This document shows positions 18,605-28,685 of a DNA stretch of 37,612 bases, one piece after another. Below the pieces are notes generated by a model. The model worked only from the letters and a program-made list of their open reading frames with translations. It searched no databases and was not told the DNA's origin. A program made the translations under genes and the position numbers. The stretch comes from Gammaproteobacteria bacterium (GTDB taxonomy: Bacteria; Pseudomonadota; Gammaproteobacteria; Enterobacterales; Kangiellaceae): the NCBI GenBank assembly GCA_030432465.1, contig JAUIHB010000004.1:1-37612 (forward strand). Direction: 5' to 3'. Position 1 is the first letter of the stretch. Each line of letters begins with the position of its first letter.

Positions 18605-19363
18605 TTACTCTTCTGCCGTTGGCCGTTTGCCTTCAGCCAGATAACCATGAAGAACCTGTTCGATAACACGAGGATTTTGGCCTGCTTGGATACCTAATAA
18701 TCCGTCAATAATTAAACTTCTTGCTGTGCTTTCTTCGCCATCTCGAAGGATTAGTTTATCCGCGATAGGAATGCCTACCATGTTGGCCATGATGGCACCA
18801 TATAATGTCGTGAGTAATGCAACAGCCATCGCAGGACCAATGGACTTTGGATCATCCATGTTGGACAGCATCGCTACTAAACCTACAAGTGTGCCTATCA
18901 TTCCCATAGCTGGAGCTATATCGGCCATCGACTTAAATATTCCGGCGCTTTGCTTGTGTCGAGTTGAGGCCATTCTCATATCTTTTTCTAGGATGGAGCG
19001 AACCACATCGCCGTCATGTCCATCAACGAGTAAACTGATCCCCTTTTTCATAAAAGGATCGCTAATTTCCGCACCTTCCAAAGCTAATAAACCGCTTTTT
19101 CGCGCCATATCGGCGAGTTCAACAATGCTTTCAATGAGTTCATCATAGTTAGGTGACTTAAAGGTGAGAACTTTCATGCCCGATCCTGCGGCACTTAAAA
19201 AATCACCCAGAGAATATTTCATCATTACAATGAAGTGAGTACCAACTACAACAATAAGTATTGAAGGTGCATCGATAAATGTTAGGACGCTTCCGCCTAG
19301 CACCATAGCCATTAGAACCATAGCTATGCCACCGATTAACCCTACGAGAGTGGCTATATCCAA
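18605..19363 (-). CDS. pomA: Flagellar motor stator protein PomA/MotA
   Basis: 'MDIATLVGLIGGIAMVLMAMVLGGSVLTFIDAPSILIVVVGTH', 'GMIGTLVGLVAMLSNMDDPKSIGPAMAVALLTTLYGAIMANM'. Confidence 0.95.
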   Translation of the reverse strand: MDIATLVGLIGGIAMVLMAMVLGGSVLTFIDAPSILIVVVGTHFIVMMKYSLGDFLSAAGSGMKVLTFKSPNYDELIESIVELADMARKSGLLALEGAEISDPFMKKGISLLVDGHDGDVVRSILEKDMRMASTRHKQSAGIFKSMADIAPAMGMIGTLVGLVAMLSNMDDPKSIGPAMAVALLTTLYGAIMANMVGIPIADKLILRDGEESTARSLIIDGLLGIQAGQNPRVIEQVLHGYLAEGKRPTAEE

Positions 19364-19674
19364 CTTGTAAAAGCTCCTTTGCTTTCAAACGGTTGCGATA
19401 AGCAGAGTTTCGCAACTTATTCTTTTTAACAGACCTACACAAAGGTTAGTCAAGTTTTGGGACAAATCCAGTCTGATAGTTAAATTCTACTTTTAAAGCT
19501 GAAAATATTTCTTTCGAATGAGAAATGCGAGACAATATCGCCCCTTTTTTTAAAAGGGCTTGAAGGTTAGAAGGTTAATTACAAGATTGTTGATCGCTAT
19601 GCTAAAGATTTAATCAGAGGAAATCATATTTTGGTTTTGTCTGGGAAAGAAAATATTATTTCAGGAGACATCTC

Positions 19675-19917
19675 ATGAGTGCTAAAGACAAAGCTATAAG
19701 TGCCCAAAATGCTTCTTTCGAAGCGCAGTTAGCTACGCTAGAAGCCATCGTTGATAATTTGGAAAAAGGTGAGCTCCCGTTAGAAGAGTCATTAGCGCAG
19801 TTTGAGAAAGGCGTTAAATTGACGCGAGAATGTCAGCAAATGCTAGATCAAGCACAGCAAAAAGTCAGTATTCTCACTCAAGATGGTGAGCAACTAGAAA
19901 GCTTTGAAAAAGACTAA
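19675..19917 (+). CDS. xseB: Exodeoxyribonuclease VII small subunit
   Basis: '[54 protein letters not shown]'. Confidence 0.97.
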   Translation: MSAKDKAISAQNASFEAQLATLEAIVDNLEKGELPLEESLAQFEKGVKLTRECQQMLDQAQQKVSILTQDGEQLESFEKD

Positions 19918-19958
19918 GCGATACTATTTCGTGAATATAACGCCAAACGATAGACATT

Positions 19959-20849
19959 ATGCCTCATAGAACTTTTCTAAAATCCGTTCAAGAACGAGTT
20001 AATCAATTACTTGATGCTAACCTACCTACATTAACAGTCGGTCCTCAAAGGCTGCATAAAGCAATGCGTTATTCGGCACTTAACCCCGGAAAACGATTAA
20101 GGCCAGCATTGGTCTATGCTTGTGGAGAAATGCTCGGGGTTGAGAAAACGCAGTTAGATATTCCTGCCATTGCAGTTGAGTTGATACATGCCTACTCTTT
20201 AATACACGACGATTTGCCCTGTATGGATGATGATGATTTAAGGCGCGGAATACCCACCTGTCATATTGCTTTTGATGAAGCTACAGCTGTTTTAGCTGGT
20301 GATGCGCTGCAAACTTTAGCCTTTGAGTTATTAGCTAAAAGTGATTGTTTATCTGTAGAGGCAGAAACGCGTTTGCAAATGTTAGTCGAGTTAAGTCAAG
20401 CCAGTGGTTCCTTAGGGATGGGAGGCGGTCAAGCGGTTGACTTGGAAATGACTAATCAAACCGTCAGTTTAGATATACTTGAATCCATGCATCGCATGAA
20501 AACTGGGGCATTGATAGATGTGTCTCTTAAACTGGGTTATTTAGCGAGTGATGTTCGCGACCCCTTAATTTTGGAAAATTTAGTGGTTTATAGTCAATCT
20601 CTTGGCTTAGCGTTTCAAATTCGCGATGATATTCTCGATATTGAGTCTGACACAGAAACTTTAGGGAAACCTCAAGGATCAGATGTTGCCAAAAACAAAG
20701 CGACTTTTCCTGCCTTACTCGGTTTGGATGGTGCTAAGCAGCGAGCACAATCGCTGGTTGAAAAAGCGCTCACGGCTTTAGAAGCATTGCCCTATAATAG
20801 CGACAATTTAGCGGCTTTTGCTCGATACATCATTCAACGTGATTATTAA
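19959..20849 (+). CDS. ispA: (2E,6E)-farnesyl diphosphate synthase
   Basis: 'YSLIHDDLPCMDDDDLRRGIPTCH', 'QIRDDILDIESDTETLGKPQGSD'; operonic with xseB and dxs. Confidence 0.96.
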   Translation: MPHRTFLKSVQERVNQLLDANLPTLTVGPQRLHKAMRYSALNPGKRLRPALVYACGEMLGVEKTQLDIPAIAVELIHAYSLIHDDLPCMDDDDLRRGIPTCHIAFDEATAVLAGDALQTLAFELLAKSDCLSVEAETRLQMLVELSQASGSLGMGGGQAVDLEMTNQTVSLDILESMHRMKTGALIDVSLKLGYLASDVRDPLILENLVVYSQSLGLAFQIRDDILDIESDTETLGKPQGSDVAKNKATFPALLGLDGAKQRAQSLVEKALTALEALPYNSDNLAAFARYIIQRDY

Positions 20850-20985
20850 TTAAAGCTTTTTGCGGCATGTTACTGAGCATTGTAGGGTTGGTTATAGCCA
20901 ATTTATTAATGTTGAGTAAACCGCTCATTGATTTGTTGGAAGTGAAGTTCGCTAATTACTTCCTGAGACTGAAAGATAATTATTT

Positions 20986-22836
20986 ATGTTGTGTAATCCA
21001 GAAAAATACCCAAATTTAGCCAAGCTTAACTCGCCCGCCGAATTACGTGATTTGCCCAAAGAGATTTTGAGCGAAATTTCCAAAGAGCTGCGTGAGTTTT
21101 TAATTGATTCTACCAGTCAATGCGGCGGCCACTTTGCAGCAGGCTTGGGAACCGTTGAACTCACTGTAGCGTTACATTATCTATTTGATACGCCCAACGA
21201 CAAAATTATTTGGGACGTAGGACACCAGGCTTACCCACATAAAGTATTGACTGGTCGTAAAGAAGAGCTACTTTCTATTCGCCAGACCGATGGTTTACAC
21301 CCTTTCCCTAGTCGTTTTGAAAGTGATTACGATGCATTTGGAGTTGGTCATTCAAGTACATCAATAAGTGCAGCGTTAGGTATGGCCGTTGTTGCTAAAG
21401 CAAAAGGTGATGAAAGACGTTTTGTTGCCGTGATTGGTGATGGTGCGATGACGGCGGGAATGGCTTTTGAAGCACTAAATCATGCCGCAAACTTAGACGC
21501 TAATTTAATTGTAATCCTCAATGATAATGATATGTCTATTTCCGAAAATGTTGGAGGATTGAATAATTATTTGGCTAAAGTGTTATCTGGAAAGTTTTAC
21601 AGCAGTATTAAGGAGGGAGGGAAAAAGGTATTGCAGAATATGCCGACCATCTCCGAGTGGGCGCATCGTGTCGAAGAGCATATGAAAGGAATGGTATTGC
21701 CCGGAACTTTGTTTGAAGAATTAGGCTTTAATTATATTGGCCCCATTGATGGGCATAATCTGCCTGCCTTGCTCACAACCATTGAAAACATTAAAGCACT
21801 AAATGGTCCTCAGCTGCTGCATGTGGTTACACGTAAGGGCAAAGGTTTTGAGCCGGCAGAGAAAGATCCAATTGCTTATCATGCAGTGCCAGTTTTTAAT
21901 CCCAAAGAAACCGAGCTACCAAAAGCAAAAAAGAAGCGTACTTTTTCTAATGTTTTTGGACAATGGCTTTGTGATATGGCAGCGACTGATGAGCGCTTAA
22001 TGGGAATCACACCCGCCATGCGGGAAGGTTCAGATTTAATCGCGTTTTCAAGAGAATATAAAGAACGTTATTTCGATGTGGGGATTGCCGAGCAACATGC
22101 CGTTACTTTAGCTGCAGGTATGGCATGTGAAGGTGCAAAGCCGGTGTGTGCGATATATAGCTCTTTTTTACAAAGAGCTTATGATCAACTGATTCACGAT
22201 GTTGCTTTACAAGATTTAGATGTCTTATTTGCAATCGATCGTGGCGGCTTGGTTGGTGGAGACGGTGCCACTCACCACGGCGCCTTTGATTTGAGCTTTT
22301 TACGTTGTATACCTAATATGCTAATCATGACGCCTAGCGATGAGCGAGAGTGTCGTTTAATGTTATCTACCGGATATAAACATAGTGGCCCTGCAGCTGT
22401 TCGTTATCCACGTGGTGCAGGAATTGGTGCGAGTCCAGGAAGCGATCTTGAAACGATTGATATTGGTAAAGCGGTCGTAAAACGGGAAGGCAAACATATT
22501 GTCTTGTTGGCTTTCGGAAGTCTGTTGCAGATTGCACTAGAGGTTGCACAAGAAATTGATGCGAGCGTGGTGGATATGCGTTTTGTTAAACCTCTCGATG
22601 AGTCTCTATTGAAAGAGCTGAGTCAAAATCACGAGCGATTTGTAACATTAGAAGAAAATGCAATATCTGGTGGCGCTGGTAGCGCGGTTAACGAGTTTTT
22701 TATGCAACAAAATATTCAGCGCAACGTGTTAAATTTAGGGATCCCTGATCGCTTTATCGAACATGGTGAACCTGGTGATTTACTGCGTCGCTGCGGTTTA
22801 GATAAAGCTGGTGTGTTACAAGCAATCCAAGCTTAA
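20986..22836 (+). CDS. dxs: 1-deoxy-D-xylulose-5-phosphate synthase
   Basis: '[37 protein letters not shown]', '[20 protein letters not shown]', '[18 protein letters not shown]', '[20 protein letters not shown]'. Confidence 0.98.
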   Translation: MLCNPEKYPNLAKLNSPAELRDLPKEILSEISKELREFLIDSTSQCGGHFAAGLGTVELTVALHYLFDTPNDKIIWDVGHQAYPHKVLTGRKEELLSIRQTDGLHPFPSRFESDYDAFGVGHSSTSISAALGMAVVAKAKGDERRFVAVIGDGAMTAGMAFEALNHAANLDANLIVILNDNDMSISENVGGLNNYLAKVLSGKFYSSIKEGGKKVLQNMPTISEWAHRVEEHMKGMVLPGTLFEELGFNYIGPIDGHNLPALLTTIENIKALNGPQLLHVVTRKGKGFEPAEKDPIAYHAVPVFNPKETELPKAKKKRTFSNVFGQWLCDMAATDERLMGITPAMREGSDLIAFSREYKERYFDVGIAEQHAVTLAAGMACEGAKPVCAIYSSFLQRAYDQLIHDVALQDLDVLFAIDRGGLVGGDGATHHGAFDLSFLRCIPNMLIMTPSDERECRLMLSTGYKHSGPAAVRYPRGAGIGASPGSDLETIDIGKAVVKREGKHIVLLAFGSLLQIALEVAQEIDASVVDMRFVKPLDESLLKELSQNHERFVTLEENAISGGAGSAVNEFFMQQNIQRNVLNLGIPDRFIEHGEPGDLLRRCGLDKAGVLQAIQA

Positions 22837-22843
22837 AATTTTC

Positions 22844-22866
22844 AGGGTGTTTATTCCGGCACCCTT
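22844..22866 (+). terminator. Possible weak intrinsic terminator after dxs
   Basis: AGGGTG...CACCCT stem followed by TTACTTT. Confidence 0.4.
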
Positions 22867-22980
22867 TACTTTCCTTATTCTATACCTGTCAGAGTTGATA
22901 CATCTGTGTGGCTCATATAAAGTGATGCTAAATTTTATAATTCCTTTTTATTATTCAAACAAATAAGTGAGAACAAACCA

Positions 22981-23769
22981 ATGGATCTCAATTTAAACCA
23001 TAAAAATGCATTAGTTTGCGGTAGTTCGCAGGGCATGGGTAAAGCTATCGCGATACAATTAGCAAAAATGGGGGCAAACGTGACTTTGTTTGCACGTAAT
23101 CTGGAAAAGCTTAATGCGGTTAAAAGTGAACTTGCCAATAATGGAAATCAAGAGCATTTTGCTATTTGTGCAGATTTTGCTGATGTCGATGTGGTCGCCA
23201 GAGCTTTGGATGAGCAGCTAACGGTTGTTCCTGAGTATCAAATTCTCGTTAATAATACTGGTGGTCCTGCTCCTGGTCCTGCGAATACTGCTGATAGCAG
23301 TGCTTTTTTAGCTGCCTTTAATCAGCACTTGATTAATAACCACCAGATTACACAAAAGTTATTACCCGGCATGAAAAAAAGCGGATACGGTAGAATTATC
23401 AATGTGATATCAACCAGTGTAAAACAGCCCTTACCTAATCTTGGCGTTTCTAATACGGTGCGTGGTGCTGTGGCGAGTTGGTCAAAAACTATGGCGAACG
23501 AACTTGGACAGTTTAATATCACTGTTAACAATGTTTTACCGGGAGCTACGAATACTGTCAGATTGGAAGCCATTATAAAAAATAAGGCAGAAAAAATGGG
23601 AATGAGTATTGAAGAAATGGAGGCTGAGGAAAAATCTATAATTCCTATGCGCCGTTTTGGTGAGGCTGAAGAATTTGCCAATGCTGTAGCTTTTCTAGCA
23701 TCCCCTGCCGCAGGGTATATTACCGGAGTTAATTTGCCTGTTGATGGCGGTAGAACTAGCAGTATGTAG
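22981..23769 (+). CDS. Atypical SDR-family oxidoreductase (3-oxoacyl-ACP reductase-like, lacking YxxxK)
   Basis: Rossmann 'ALVCGSSQGMGKAIAIQLAKMGANVTLFAR', 'LVNNTGGP', 'VNNVLPGATNT', 'ITGVNLPVDGGRTSSM'; catalytic region 'LGVSNTVRGAVASWSKTMANELG'. Confidence 0.88.
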   Translation: MDLNLNHKNALVCGSSQGMGKAIAIQLAKMGANVTLFARNLEKLNAVKSELANNGNQEHFAICADFADVDVVARALDEQLTVVPEYQILVNNTGGPAPGPANTADSSAFLAAFNQHLINNHQITQKLLPGMKKSGYGRIINVISTSVKQPLPNLGVSNTVRGAVASWSKTMANELGQFNITVNNVLPGATNTVRLEAIIKNKAEKMGMSIEEMEAEEKSIIPMRRFGEAEEFANAVAFLASPAAGYITGVNLPVDGGRTSSM

Positions 23770-23859
23770 TATGTCTGTAATATGACGTAAATCTGTAGCA
23801 AGTCGTTGTATTACACTTTCAATTTATAATCAAAATAAGAATCGATGTTGGTGATATCA

Positions 23860-25302
23860 ATGCAGATAATTGCAAACTATATTAACGGTGAGCTAGTTGC
23901 TCCGGTCAATGATAAGTACATAGATAACTATGAGCCGGCTACAGGACAAATTTATTCGAAAATACCGGAGTCTGATGAAAAGGATCTCATTGCAGCTGTT
24001 GAGAGTGCCAAGCTCGCCAAGCAATCTTGGGCAGAAATGTCAGCTGAAGAGCGTTCTATCTTATTAATCAAATTAGCTGAGGCTATTGAAAATGCCAGTG
24101 ATGAGCTGGCCAAGGCAGAAGCAATTGATAATGGTAAACCAATAGGGTTTGCCAAAGCTGTTGATTGTTATCGTAGTGCCGCCAATTTACGATTTTTTGC
24201 CAATGCAGCAACTCAGTTTGCCAGTGAGTCTCACGGTATGGGGAGTGTGGGAGTGAATTATACTTTACGCGAACCTATTGGTATTGTGGGTTGTATTTCA
24301 CCTTGGAACTTACCTCTCTATTTGTTTACTTGGAAAATAGCGCCGGCTTTAGCTACGGGAAATTGTGTTATTGCTAAGCCTTCTGAAATAACACCTATGA
24401 CAGCTTTTATTTTTTCTCGCCTATGTATTGAAGTCGGGATCCCTAAAGGTGTGATTAATATTTTGCATGGAACAGGGGCATCAATTGGCGAACCAATGAT
24501 CACTCATCCAGAGATTAAAGCAATTAGTTTCACCGGTGGGAGCTCAACTGGAAAAAGAATTGCCGGAATTGCGGCACCCTTATTGAAAAAAACCTCATTA
24601 GAGCTTGGAGGAAAAAATCCCACTTTAGTTTTTGCTGATTGTGATTTTGATAGCACCGTAAGTGAAGTTGCTCGGGCGGCATTTTCAAATCAAGGGCAAA
24701 TTTGTTTATGTGGTTCTCGTATTTATATTGAGCGATCAATTTACCAAAATTTTAAACAGGCATTTATTGAAAAAGTCTCTCGACTACGTATTGGTGATCC
24801 GTTAGATAAACAAACACAGCATGGGGCATTAGTATCTAAACCTCATATGGAAAAAGTATTATCTTATATTGAACTTGCTAAACAGGAAGGCGGAAAAATT
24901 TTATGTGGCGGTAATCAGTTAAGACTTGAAGGGCGCTGTTCAGAAGGATATTTTGTTGAGCCTACCGTTATAGAAAATTTACCACTTGAGTGCAGAACCA
25001 ATCAGGAAGAAATTTTTGGCCCAGTGTGTACACTACAACCATTTGACACTGATGAAGAAGCGCTGGCGCTTGCCAATGGAACTGAATATGGTTTAGCAAC
25101 TTCGGTTTGGAGTAATAACATTAAGCGCTGTCATAATTTAGCTCGTGAATTAGACTTTGGTATTGTATGGCTAAATTGCTGGTTGTTGCGCGACCTCAGA
25201 ACACCTTTTGGAGGTATGAAGTCTTCAGGTGTTGGCAGGGAAGGTGGTATGGAAGCTCTCCGCTTTTTTACTGAGCCTAAAAACGTTTGCGTGAAGTATT
25301 AG
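23860..25302 (+). CDS. Aldehyde dehydrogenase, 2-aminomuconate/2-hydroxymuconate-semialdehyde dehydrogenase type
   Basis: 'GIVGCISPWNLPLYLFTWKIAPALATGNCVIAKPSEITPMTA', 'SFTGGSSTGKRI', 'KTSLELGGKNPTLVFADCD', 'FSNQGQICLCGSRIYIE'. Start taken at MQIIANYING. Confidence 0.9.
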   Translation: MQIIANYINGELVAPVNDKYIDNYEPATGQIYSKIPESDEKDLIAAVESAKLAKQSWAEMSAEERSILLIKLAEAIENASDELAKAEAIDNGKPIGFAKAVDCYRSAANLRFFANAATQFASESHGMGSVGVNYTLREPIGIVGCISPWNLPLYLFTWKIAPALATGNCVIAKPSEITPMTAFIFSRLCIEVGIPKGVINILHGTGASIGEPMITHPEIKAISFTGGSSTGKRIAGIAAPLLKKTSLELGGKNPTLVFADCDFDSTVSEVARAAFSNQGQICLCGSRIYIERSIYQNFKQAFIEKVSRLRIGDPLDKQTQHGALVSKPHMEKVLSYIELAKQEGGKILCGGNQLRLEGRCSEGYFVEPTVIENLPLECRTNQEEIFGPVCTLQPFDTDEEALALANGTEYGLATSVWSNNIKRCHNLARELDFGIVWLNCWLLRDLRTPFGGMKSSGVGREGGMEALRFFTEPKNVCVKY

Positions 25303-25354
25303 TTTTAGCTTAAAGCTATTCGCTCAGGTGTTTAATGATACTATCTAAAACAAG

Positions 25355-25969
25355 ATGTTAAATGAGTTTACTTTATTGAGCTTAGCTCACGTTTTTGCTG
25401 TTGCGAGTCCAGGGGCTGACTTTGCAGTTGTATTAAAAAATACTTTGCGCAGTGGAAAAGTGGCGGGTGTCATGACTGCTATTGGTGTTGGTTGTGGTAT
25501 TTCTATTCATTTAATCTATACCTTATTTGGTATAGCGCTTATATTGTCTCAGTCGGAAATACTGTTTCAAATTATAAAAGCTATAGGTGCGCTTTATTTG
25601 TTGTGGCTAGCATGGCAGCTATTTCAATCAAGAGCAAAAATAAAAGCTACAAATGAACCTGAAGTCGTCCAAACGTTGGAGAATATTAAAGCTTTTCGAC
25701 AAGGATTTTTAACGAATGTATTTAACCCCAAAGTAACCGTATTCTTTTTGGTTTTATTCACCAGTATTGTCAGTCCTAATACATCGTTATGGATGCAGGG
25801 ATTATATGGTCTGTGGTTGGTCATCTATACCATATTGTGGTTTATTGTCGTTGCATGGTTTTTTTCCAGAAAACAAGTTTTAGCTTGGTATCAAAGTCAT
25901 GGGCATTATTTTGATTGGATAATGGGCGTTTTTTTAGCATTTATCGCCACTCAATTATTTATGAGTTAA
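25355..25969 (+). CDS. LysE/RhtB-family translocator (amino acid exporter)
   Basis: 'LLSLAHVFAVASPGADFAVVLKNTLRSGKVAGVMTAIGVGCGISIHLIYTLFG', 'FRQGFLTNVFNPKVTVFFLVLFTSIV'. Confidence 0.9.
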   Translation: MLNEFTLLSLAHVFAVASPGADFAVVLKNTLRSGKVAGVMTAIGVGCGISIHLIYTLFGIALILSQSEILFQIIKAIGALYLLWLAWQLFQSRAKIKATNEPEVVQTLENIKAFRQGFLTNVFNPKVTVFFLVLFTSIVSPNTSLWMQGLYGLWLVIYTILWFIVVAWFFSRKQVLAWYQSHGHYFDWIMGVFLAFIATQLFMS

Positions 25970-26043
25970 TCGTATTATTCATTTCATCTACTTTCATTGG
26001 TTGATTGCCACTGAAGAAAAAAATATTGTGGGAGGAGTTGTTT

Positions 26044-27552
26044 ATGTTGTCTGAAGGTACGCAAAATTTTCTGAATATTGCTAGTCAGTGGGTTGAGTTA
26101 TTTTTCTTAGTTCTTATCGCTGTTGCAATTATAACTCTCACCATATTATATATTTCTGACCGTTTTCAAACACGCCATGCAATAAAAAGAAACTATCCTA
26201 TTATTGGACGTTTTCGTTATTTCTTTGAGCATATTGGAGGCTTTTTTCGACAGTACTTTTTTGCGATGGATAGGGAAGAACTTCCTTTTAATCGTGCCCA
26301 ACGCAGTTGGGTTTATCGTGCAGCCAAAAACTTGGATAACACTATTGGTTTCGGTTCGACACGTGATACGAAGAAAGTGGGAAGTATTTTGTTTGTTAAT
26401 TGCCCTTACCCAACAATGAGTAAAGATGCTGTTAGCCCCAAACCAATTACGGTGGGAGAGTCATGTCGTAAGCCTTGGGTAACCAGTTCTTTTTTTGGTA
26501 TTTCTGCAATGAGCTATGGCTCAGTTTCTCAACCTGCTATAAGAGCACTTTCTATTGGCGCAGCCAAAGCTGGAACTTGGCTAAATACCGGAGAAGGCGG
26601 TCTTTCATCTTACCACTTGGAAGGTGGGGCGGATATTATTTTTCAAATTGGTACAGCTAAATATGGCGCGCGTGATGAGGAAGGTAATTTAAGTGATGAA
26701 AAGCTGAAAAAAATAGCCTCTTATGAGCAAGTAAAAATGATTGAAATTAAATTATCTCAAGGTGCTAAACCCGGTAAAGGCGGTATTTTACCCGGAGATA
26801 AAGTGACTGCTGAAATTGCCGAAATACGAGGTATCAAAGAAGGCGTTGACTCGATTAGTCCTAATCGCCATTCGGATATTAATAGTAATCAAGATCTGAT
26901 TGATATGATTGGACATATTCGGGAAGTTACAGGAAAACCCGTAGGTTTTAAAGCGGTCATAGGCTCCCCTGATTGGTTAGACGAATTGTTTACGGATATT
27001 AAAAGTCAAGGAATAGAGTGCGCACCAGATTTTATTACACTAGATAGTTCCGATGGTGGCACGGGAGCTGCGCCAATGACATTAATGGATGATATGGGGT
27101 TAACCATACAAGAAACGTTGCCGGTATTAATCAATGCATTAAAGCGGCATGGCTTGCGTGAGCGCATTAAAGTTTTCGTTTCTGGAAAAATGGTGAATCC
27201 TGCTGATGTTGCCTGGGCTCTGTGTGTTGGAGCTGACTTTTGTAATTCCGCACGCGGTTTTATGTTTGCTTTAGGATGTATTCAGTCGATGCAGTGTCAT
27301 AAGAACACTTGTCCGACAGGTGTAGCAACACATGATAAGAAACTACAACGGGGTTTAGTGGTAACTGAAAAATCTGAAAGAGTTGCTTATTACGCTAAAA
27401 ACATGATGTATGCGGTAGGGGTTATTGCTCACTCTTGTGGTGTAAAAGGTCCAAGGCAGTTATCACAAAAGCATGCACGTATGGTAATGAATGATGGCTT
27501 GTCTATTTCCCTGAAGCAGCTTTATGAAAACAGTCCTAATAAAGATGTTTAA
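26044..27552 (+). CDS. FMN-binding glutamate synthase family protein with N-terminal transmembrane anchor
   Basis: 'SAMSYGSVSQPAIRALSIGAAKAGTWLNTGEGGLSSYH', 'LSQGAKPGKGGILPGDKVT', 'ITLDSSDGGTGAAPMTLMDDMG', 'GCIQSMQCHKNTCPTGVATHDK'; RBS GGGAGGAG upstream of ATG 26044. Confidence 0.92.
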   Translation: MLSEGTQNFLNIASQWVELFFLVLIAVAIITLTILYISDRFQTRHAIKRNYPIIGRFRYFFEHIGGFFRQYFFAMDREELPFNRAQRSWVYRAAKNLDNTIGFGSTRDTKKVGSILFVNCPYPTMSKDAVSPKPITVGESCRKPWVTSSFFGISAMSYGSVSQPAIRALSIGAAKAGTWLNTGEGGLSSYHLEGGADIIFQIGTAKYGARDEEGNLSDEKLKKIASYEQVKMIEIKLSQGAKPGKGGILPGDKVTAEIAEIRGIKEGVDSISPNRHSDINSNQDLIDMIGHIREVTGKPVGFKAVIGSPDWLDELFTDIKSQGIECAPDFITLDSSDGGTGAAPMTLMDDMGLTIQETLPVLINALKRHGLRERIKVFVSGKMVNPADVAWALCVGADFCNSARGFMFALGCIQSMQCHKNTCPTGVATHDKKLQRGLVVTEKSERVAYYAKNMMYAVGVIAHSCGVKGPRQLSQKHARMVMNDGLSISLKQLYENSPNKDV

Positions 27553-27682
27553 ATTGTTGAGAAGTGTAGTTAGTTTATTTTTGATATTGTCATAAAAAGG
27601 TCAAACTTTGAGCGTACCCTTGCGGACTCAATTGATAGCATTTACCTGATGAGGTAGAGTTTTTTAAGTTGAGGTTTTAGCA

Positions 27683-28105
27683 ATGAAGACACGACAATAC
27701 TGGTGTAATAAACGATTTTACGATATCAATAAATTCCCCTATGGGTTTGCACGCTCTGGTGTGTTTACTCATGATGAAAGTAATCTGCTAGAACAGAATG
27801 GTAGCCTGCTACAGGCATTACTCGATGAGCAGGTTTTTGATCCTAGAGAACAAGATCTCGCTTTTGTTAAAGCGGTAAATGCTGGCGATTTTGAAGCCTC
27901 GTCTTTGACTCGTGTTTGGGGAAAATATATTTCCCATCAACGTCGTTTGATCTCTATTGCTGGAGGCTGGTATCAAAGTGAAAAAAGTACTCAAAATGTT
28001 TCTTCCGTAGAACTCGCTGAAGTGATGACTCAAAAAGATAACTTGCCGGTTGCTGAGTGGGATGAAAACCCTCAGGAAGATGTGGTTATATTACGGGCCA
28101 GTTAG
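27683..28105 (+). CDS. MaoP/YifE-like DUF413 protein
   Basis: 'NKRFYDINKFPYGFARSGVFTHDESNLLEQNGSLLQALLDEQVFDPREQDLAFVKAVNAGDFEASSLTRVWGKYISHQRR' fits the DUF413 pattern. Confidence 0.8.
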   Translation: MKTRQYWCNKRFYDINKFPYGFARSGVFTHDESNLLEQNGSLLQALLDEQVFDPREQDLAFVKAVNAGDFEASSLTRVWGKYISHQRRLISIAGGWYQSEKSTQNVSSVELAEVMTQKDNLPVAEWDENPQEDVVILRAS

Positions 28106-28685
28106 CCATCTCAGGTATTTTCTGTCCAGGCAAGAGGTTGGGGTTTAACCATTGTTATTTGTTTGGGCAGGTTGTTATATTTTGAGAGAGTTAGAAGGGG
28201 GAATCTCTGATAGGTACTTGACTCTGTTGAAAGCTTGAGGGACTCCTATCCCTGTACTAACCGTTCAGTTCATGAAGTGAATAGAACGTATTTACCAAGT
28301 CTGGAAGCAGATTAAAGGCTATTTTTCCATAAAAGAGATTGATTTATAATAAATAAGTATTACCTATCTTGAATTGCCATCATTCTTAATGACGGTTAGT
28401 TATTTTTAAAAAATAATGCTTGTTTGAATTTATTCTTTGTCTTATCATCCTGCTGTGAAATAAAGGACGTGTTTCAGCAACAAATAAATAAAAAAATCTA
28501 TCACCTTCCTTTAAATATAAATCAATATTGCTAAATTTTTGGCGATATAGGTTTATTCAAATAATTTAATTTTTGCCACAGTATATTGTTAAAAATATAA
28601 AGGCATGTATTGCTGTGTACTCAATTTGCGGTTAAGCAGAACAGGGTCGCTTTATATTAATATTTAATTGGAAAGCTATAATAAA

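Noticed and set aside
18004-18666. 220-aa plus-strand ORF
   Set aside because: Antisense to the well-supported pomB; low-complexity Ser/Leu composition typical of shadow frames.
18726-19148. 140-aa plus-strand ORF
   Set aside because: Fully antisense to pomA, no recognisable motif.
23322-23801. 159-aa minus-strand ORF
   Set aside because: Antisense to the SDR gene; no supporting motif.
27643-27666. Possible terminator TTACCT-gatg-AGGTAG followed by a T-run ahead of the DUF413 gene
   Set aside because: Short stem very close to the next start codon; could equally be leader sequence, so not listed as a feature.
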